A DNA stretch of 64,000 bases from Bryum argenteum. Its lineage: Eukaryota; Streptophyta; Bryopsida; Bryales; Bryaceae. The notes below the pieces were generated by a model. The model saw nothing but the letters and a program-made list of their open reading frames with translations, ran no database searches and was not told where the DNA came from. The stretch lies in assembly GCA_037043015.1 (NCBI GenBank), contig CM073325.1, forward strand, positions 1,676,501 through 1,740,500. Direction: 5' to 3'. How positions within the stretch are numbered: position 1 is the stretch's first letter; each line of letters starts with the position of its first letter. Of this stretch, positions 57,965-64,000 are shown piece by piece. The position numbers and the translations under genes were made by a program.

Positions 57965-60137
57965 TCATGATACAACTCCTGACGCCCACGGCACGACGGT
58001 CGGCGCCGTTGGGTGCTGCCGCCTGTACTCGGCGCTGTAATGTCCCTTGAAGTTTAACGTCGGCTCGTCAGCCTGGCCACATCCAGTAACACAAGTCAAC
58101 TCCTGACATAATAGATCATCTGCCGTTTCTGCCATTAACATCCGTCAGACACCTGAAGCATGCGACTGTCGTGCTATACACGAATAGCAAACTACCTCTG
58201 ATCCAAAAGGAGGATAATGAATCATTAGCATACGGACTGGCAAACCATGCCTTCTCTGAAACTACTCGGATTCGAATGGAAATGCACTGGTCTCTCTCTC
58301 CCCCCCCCCCCGATAAATTGCTTACGTTTTATGAACGTTGTGATTAGACTATGAGCACTATTCCGTTTGTCAAGTTCATGATTTTTAGAGGATTAAGAAT
58401 GTGACACTCAGATACGCTATGAATGCAGCTCTTGTGATTACACTGATCTCTCGTAAGCTGAATTATAATCTCATGTAGATATCGACATAAGAAGAGAAAA
58501 AAGTGTAATCAGTCGACGTTTGCATAGAGAAATTTAAGTTCCTGTGATCTAAAAGGGGTACGCTAGATCATTGGTATACGGAGCGTAGGCTTATACCACG
58601 CATGCCTTCTCTATAACCACTTGATTCTTAAAGTGAGATTTAGTCGAACTTAGCGATGGTCTATCACCGACAGAAAGCGTAAGAAAGTCCATATAGGATG
58701 ATGAGAGTACAGTTCTTGTGACTGAACTAAGAGCATTTTGATTCTGAATAGAAAGGCAGTCCTGAGCACTACTCTATCCCCGAATATTTCAGTAAGAATG
58801 TTCATACATGGAGTTCTTGTGATCAAGCATAGGCAAAGATAAAGATATTCCATAGAAATGAGAGCATTTAGGAGATAGGATGTGACTGAGAGACAGCATT
58901 GTCTTGTTCTCCTGCCAAACAAGAGGAGACAGCAATGGAGCAATGGAGCGCAAGGGCGGACCTGCTTGAGCCAGCACTCGTGATTGTGGTGCGTGTACTT
59001 GTCAGGGGAGAAGCAACCGCCCTCGCGGGGGCAATAGACCCAGATGTTGCACTTCTTCTCCTCCTTGGTTGCGTTTTTGGCTTGATCGAGGCACGCCTGA
59101 CAGCAATCGGCGGCGCTCTCCACGTGATGCGTGAGCCCCCATCGCACCGCGGCGCCGCCGTAATCCGTGTGCGCCTCCGCGTGACATTCCGGCGGCATTG
59201 CCTTCCCTGGTATGGTATCATCCTCTGCAAAAACCCCTCTTCCCCCCTAAGCACACTTCCTTGCAAACACAACACTCTTGTAACTCCTACCGATTCTGTA
59301 GCACATACGATCAAATGGTACCTGACTCAGCCGCGACTTCCGTGACCGACAGGTTGAGCCCATCATCGGAGATCAGCAGTGCCTGTCCATCGTCTGTCAA
59401 ATCAGCAAATGATGCATCATCACTATTGGCCATACCCTATTTAGGTTTAAGAGTCATCCATGACTTGTGAGTGTGAAACTGCGATCGCTTCAAGATTCGG
59501 CAACGTGAAAGAATTGGTGATTACCGTGCTCCTTGAGCTCGAGGAGTTGTTCAGTGAGATCTGAAGCTGCCTTTTGTCTGGCTAGATTCAAGGTCTCCGT
59601 TCGGTTGATCTCCTCTTCCGTCTCTTGTCGAATTTCCTCAAGCTTCATAAATCCATCAACACTCCATCATGCAGTGTCCGAAACCCAATAATGATTTCTG
59701 CTCTTGGTATTCATAAACCCTAAAGAAATGCAAAACAAAGTCGACTTAACAATGCGTGGTTTTTCTCACATTCGACGTAAATGTATCCTAAGACCTACCC
59801 GCTCAATCAACGTCAAGGGAAGCAACTCCCGCCGGAGCCGATTTGAATCTTCAATACGCTCCATCTCTTCCTCGGACAGCTTCACAACTGCAAAATGGGA
59901 GCATCAGACTAGTACAATCCTCGAAACAGCCACGACGAATTCGCGAAGGGGTTTAAGCGCACCGTCGGAAGAAACGGCGAGCGAAGGGGAGGGGGAGGAG
60001 TCGAAGCAGGCGGGACTCAAGGTGGCGTGCAACATGAAAAGCGCCATCAACATGTTCCCTGTGCATAGAATGAACGTAGCTCGCTTGTAAGAGCATCGGA
60101 ATCGCAACCAGTCCACCAGGGCGATTGATTGCGCCAT
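57965..60137 (-). CDS. single-pass membrane protein with a cysteine-rich luminal domain, function unknown
   Basis: Six exons (60137-59963, 59887-59799, 59642-59525, 59393-59322, 59224-58962, 58072-57965) give 274 aa. One hydrophobic helix near residues 20-40 (TFILCTGNMLMALFML) suggests a type II anchor. A charged, Glu-rich coiled-coil region follows (EEIRQETEEEINRTETLNLA). The last ~110 residues are rich in Cys, His and Trp: ADCCQACLDQAKNATKEEKK, CNIWVYCPREGGCFSPDKYT and HHNHECWLKQ. They resemble an Apple/PAN-like disulfide domain with a possible N-glycosylation site (NAT). The protein ends APTVVPWASGVVS, which I recall from conserved uncharacterised plant proteins. An endomembrane, probably Golgi, location is inferred. 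Exon 6 is linked across an 889-bp intron by frame and this conserved ending. Confidence 0.8.
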
Positions 60138-60753
60138 TAGAACGGCTCGAACCCTCCAAACCCAAAACCCCCCAGCTCCTCACATCACATTCGCTAAACC
60201 CCCAATCACCAAATGCATCGCATTCGGTTCTGAATCCTGTCAGATCTTCCTCACGGCGCCGGATCATGTCGGTGCGCAATGTCGTGGCTCTGATGAAGCT
60301 GCCACTGTGACCGGAAAAATCTCCGGTGAAATGCAATCTACATATGTTGAGGATCTTTGCTTGTCATGCTTTCCAAGTTACCATTTCGGGCGATTCTGGC
60401 CTTGTGGGAGTGGAGGTTGCCTGGTTGGATCTGCAGTTCATCAATCTGTTCGACGATTGGTTGTTGGTGTTGCCCATGCTTGAATTTGGACATCACAGAC
60501 AGATCTAAGATAGTGCACGCATGTTGAGGTAATATCTGCAGGTACCGTAGATGTACCTAAAACTGGAATCTTTTGTTGCTTCGAACTTCGAATCTTGTGT
60601 AAAAATAAGAGACGAGGGTAAATGGTCGTCACGATTCCTGTGGATGGGAAGGTGTTCGATGGCTGCGTTTTGGACTATTTTCTTCATTTATGTACTTTTT
60701 GCCAGAGGAGGCTTTCCATGGGGGGTGTCAAGCAGTACATGGGGCGTTGAGTA
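60138..60753. other. upstream region of the cysteine-rich membrane protein gene
   Basis: The likely promoter and 5' leader of the minus-strand gene. The open frames here are short and unsupported. Confidence 0.35.
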
Positions 60754-61098
60754 GTAAGAAGAAAGAAAGAGAAACACCAACCTATTTAGAGGTCGGTGTG
60801 AGTAGAGTGTTTGTTCGACCTATTCTTGGATGTATGCTCGGAGGTCAATACACCGATGGTCGGACTACTAACCTCTCTGGCGGTGAACACCATGCTAGCC
60901 ACTAGTGCCTTAGAGATACGTGGCATGGTATCCCCCAAAGGGGCTCTCAGGTACCCATACAACGAGGCTTAAGAGCCTCTTACCATAGTTGGGTGGACTA
61001 TGGTGGTGAGCACCATGCCAACATGAAAAGTAGAACCCAAGACCTTTTCATTGTGGGCCATGTACCCTGTTCACCAAGCCAAGGCTTGTGGTGCCTCA
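60754..61098 (-). mobile_element. full-length tRNA-derived SINE, inverted
   Basis: Read on the minus strand it starts GGCACCACAAGCCTTGGCTT, has the B-box-like GGGTTCTACTT, the conserved body (ATAGTCCACCCAACTATGG) and ends CTCTAAATAGGTTGGTG plus a TTTCTCTTTCTTTCTTCTT tail. It is homologous along the head and body to 28963-29328 but carries the CTTCTT-tail type of 3' end. No clear target duplication was found. Confidence 0.8.
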
Positions 61099-61099
61099 T

Positions 61100-61730
61100 C
61101 ATGCAATACTGTATATGGGGCTCAAAGAGGGTAAAAATTCTCTAAACGTCATTGGTCTATTCTTGTCGTTCAAATAATGAACTAAGCATGTTGAGAAGAT
61201 TCTTGTCCTCCTTTTGTTTTATCTACAGTTTAATCCCCCATTTATAACGTTCTTGAGGTGATGAAGATTGTATCGAAGATCAATATAAATGTAGCATCAT
61301 ATATGCATGGTAATAGTGAGGGTGGGTTTACATTGAGACGAGGGCCATTGGAGATTGGAGGTCAATCCATCCCCTGTGGCATCAGTGGCATGTGAGGGCC
61401 ATGAAATAAAAAGTGCCTCAAGTGCATTTATTTTCCTGACATGGCCCCAAAGAGAAAGAATCGACTATTTGTGAGCTTTATTTTATTCCGCTTCGGACCA
61501 TATCAATGACTACTAAATGCTAATGAAAAATGAAATTGATGTAAGACAAGAATAGACTAGAAAAGTTCAATTCCAACCTCTTTACCAATGAGAGAACTCG
61601 ATTCTTGCACCCTAATCTATCTTTCAACTTTGACTCCTCGTGTAAATCGGCCTTTAAGGTTGGAACCCTTACCTCCCGTACAAAACCAGTTCATCTTCTG
61701 ATATCTCCAAATTTGGTAACAAAACATCCC
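61100..61730. other. AT-rich spacer
   Basis: No gene or element was recognised. Confidence 0.35.
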
Positions 61731-62615
61731 TTACCTTTAAACGCCTAAGATGTCAAAAAACAACATTTTGAATGAAAGCAAAAACTTTGAAGAGCCATAA
61801 TTTCTTCATCCGGAGGTTGTTTTGGACATAATCACTTCGGTTGACACTCAAATCAAGTCTAATTTGTTTGGTAAAATTTGCAGACTCATACAATAGATTA
61901 TGAATAAAAAGAGTGCGTTTTAGTGAATGGAGCTTTAGTTTTTGGGTTTTCAAACATGAGGCATGTTTTACCATTGCCATCCAATTATGCAGAATAAAAA
62001 AAATAGTTCTTCTTGAGGTTTCATACATAGTCATGGTCTTAAGATGACGTCTAACAACTTCCTAGTTGAGTTTTTTTTTTATCCAAATACTTTTGGTATT
62101 GGATTTGCAATAATGTTTTTTTACAATGAAAAAAGTCAAAAAAATGGATGATTTTGAGGAGCTATATCTCCTTCATCCACTGTTGGATTTCAACTTCGTT
62201 TCTTGGATGGGTTCCAAATAGATTCTAGTATAAGTGGTAGAAATTTTGACTCAATCGAACGTGTTTTGAAGGTAAGGCAAGAATTTGAGTACAAAGCATG
62301 TGGATTTGGACGCTTTTTCCTTTGTAAAGAATTTGGTTGTTTTCTCCATTGCAAGGTTATTATTTTTTGATGGATCTTTTTTAATAAAAGAGTGTTGTTG
62401 ACATGAAATTTAAAAAATTTCTAGTTGGTGAATTTTTCATTGTAATATTTTTGTTAAGAGCATTTTCACTTTAAAGTGAAAATGATAAAGTTCTGTTATC
62501 AGTTTTGAGTACCAGTATTTTATGATCTCACAATTTATGAGGCCTCATGATTCCACATTTAATCCACATGACCCTGAACAAGTCTACTACAAATTTGTAC
62601 GGTTGAAATCTAGAC
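61731..62615 (+). mobile_element. TTAA element, family A, degraded copy
   Basis: It aligns with 23044-24025 from the left end (TTACCTTTAAACGCCTAAGATGTC) through AACTTTGAAGAGCCATAA, TTGGGTTTTCAAAC, GAAAAAAGTCAAAAAAATGG and ACAAATTTGTACGGTTGA. The left TTAA is mutated and the right TIR is missing. Confidence 0.7.
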
Positions 62616-63303
62616 AAAGTAAAGAGGTGTTTGTATGCTTACCGGTTTGCTGGTGTGATTGGCTTCAACCCATAACACCTTGATGGTTGATTGTAAGAGG
62701 GATTGCAAACAAGGAAGCTTATACATGAAGTTGAGGTGCTTAAACTTGAAGATTGAAAGTCTATACTTAAAGTAACACAATTAAATCACTAAAATTTATA
62801 CTTTACTTCAAAGAATTTGAAAGTGTTGCATATTCTATACTTTACCGAATATATTATACGGAGATATGCTAATTGTATGAACAAAGTAAGTGTTGTATAT
62901 AGTTCGTGTTTGCTGAGACAATGTGTAGACAAATTCATGTTCACAAGTACACAATCACACACATTGCAAAAGTAGTGAAGGTAAAGTTGGAGAGGATGTG
63001 CCATGGTCTAATTGAGAAAAGAATAGGAGGAAAGCTCTCGCACGCTGCTATAGCAAGCTTTGGTTGATCATTCAGGGCAAACAATACAAGTTTGACACTC
63101 AAAATTCAAAGTAAGCGAGAATTCCAAATCAATACATCCGTCTCACTTTGTACCTTTACACGTACAATATGAAATTTCAGTAAAATTATAATCTTTACTG
63201 ACCTATCTAGTATTTTAGCTCTTAAATTAAGATCACTCTAAGTCATGCACATCGATGAAGCTCAAGTTAATGTCAAAGTAAACGAAGTTTTTCTTTTCCA
63301 CGA
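62616..63303. other. AT-rich spacer
   Basis: A 71-codon minus-strand frame at 62789-63004 has no recognised domain and is not called. Confidence 0.35.
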
Positions 63304-63306
63304 TGA

Positions 63307-63599
63307 CACTAGTAGAAAAATGGCACTAAAAGTAACGTCCCTAGTGACGCGGAGTGCTTGTATTGTTTAAACCTCCAATGACATTAGATAAATAATTATA
63401 TTCATCTCTTTTCCTTAAATTATATTTTGGTGTAATAAACATACTACAACCTCCTAAATTAATAGGAAGTTAAAGAAACATGACAATTATATTAATTTTT
63501 ATTATATCTTTAGAAACAGAATTAAAATAAGCACAATGTGTCACTAGAGAACAAGTCATCACAGATAAACGTTACTTTTAGTGTCATTTTCTACTACTA
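63307..63599. mobile_element. CACTA-type MITE
   Basis: The left end CACTAGTAGAAAAATGGCAC and the right end (GTGTCATTTTCTACTACTA) are inverted repeats that also share CACTAAAAGTAACG further in. TGA flanks both sides (63304-63306 and 63600-63602), as a 3-bp target duplication would. The CACTAGTAG terminus is typical of CACTA (EnSpm) transposons. The interior is AT-rich and non-coding, and the right terminus has mutated. Confidence 0.65.
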
Positions 63600-64000
63600 T
63601 GACTTCTTGCTAAAAATACGTTGCTTGAAATAATTAATCCTCAAATACAAATTTGAACCAAGAGGGTTACAAGCATGTGAACATTTGTGTTCTGAATTGG
63701 TGTGAGAAATAAATGAATGCCCACATGTTAATGTTAGTGGATTGTTCTTCTTATAGCTCTACCGTAGAAGTCAAGCTAAACTCACTAATTCTACTGTATT
63801 ATACTTGATCAATCGTAGCCACCAATAGTGCCACTTTCTTCTCTAAAGAACCAATCCTCATATTCGAATCCATGCTTTCTACAAGTTTCTAGTAAGAGAC
63901 TTTGGAATTGTAGTAGGTTTGCTAGTAGCATTTCTTTTCTAGTAGTGGAAATATTAAAAATAATTGACGTATTCACAATCTGATATGTTTAATACCAAAA

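Noticed and set aside
58650..59198. 182-codon single-exon reading of the cysteine-rich protein
   Set aside because: The conserved part ends at a GT donor at 58961; the continuation into the intron loses similarity, whereas the exon at 58072-57965 gives the conserved C-terminus in frame.

Overview
This window reads as nuclear DNA of a land plant, most likely a bryophyte (a moss would fit). The evidence is that every confident gene is a plant-type, intron-rich gene with GT..AG introns, including a DEMETER/ROS1-class DNA glycosylase, an LRR receptor-like kinase, an organelle-targeted valyl-tRNA synthetase, a plastid-type phosphoribosylanthranilate isomerase and an MES11-like methylesterase. The species is an inference; nothing in the sequence names it. 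Genes sit in GC-richer islands of 1-8 kb, separated by AT-rich stretches full of short non-autonomous transposons.

Layout: 1.9-7.9 kb DEMETER-like glycosylase (+). 8-16 kb transposon-rich spacer with a 17-bp degenerate repeat, SINE pieces, hairpin MITEs, a 1-kb foldback element and a long (TA)n. 16.45-19.2 kb LRR receptor-like kinase (+) with pseudokinase features. 19.4-24.5 kb AT-rich spacer with a TTAA-flanked element. 24.55-27.41 kb CIR1/Cir_N-type spliceosome-associated protein (-). 27.4-29.4 kb SINEs. 29.53-37.45 kb valyl-tRNA synthetase (+, 25 exons) converging on histone H2A (-, 37.72-39.56 kb). 40-41 kb TTAA elements. 42.78-44.75 kb phosphoribosylanthranilate isomerase (-), divergent from a TMEM45/DUF716 membrane protein (+, 45.26-47.59 kb). 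48-51 kb nested TTAA elements. 52.4-54.1 kb methylesterase-like alpha/beta hydrolase (+). 54.5-57.6 kb transposon cluster. 57.97-60.14 kb cysteine-rich single-pass membrane protein (-). 60.7-64 kb SINE, a TTAA element and a CACTA MITE.

The eight main gene models were assembled exon by exon by hand, and in each the summed exon length is a multiple of three with continuous conserved protein across junctions. The genes are unrelated housekeeping or regulatory genes rather than a pathway cluster.

The most interesting hidden system is a set of at least five short element families whose ends are TTAA followed by CCC(C/T)TAAA-, CCCCTGAGCG- or CCCTTAAAGG-type inverted repeats. Several are packed end to end sharing one TTAA. 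TTAA duplication with CCC..GGG termini is the signature of the piggyBac superfamily, which is rarely discussed for land plants. No transposase is visible here, so these look like non-autonomous (MITE-like) derivatives.
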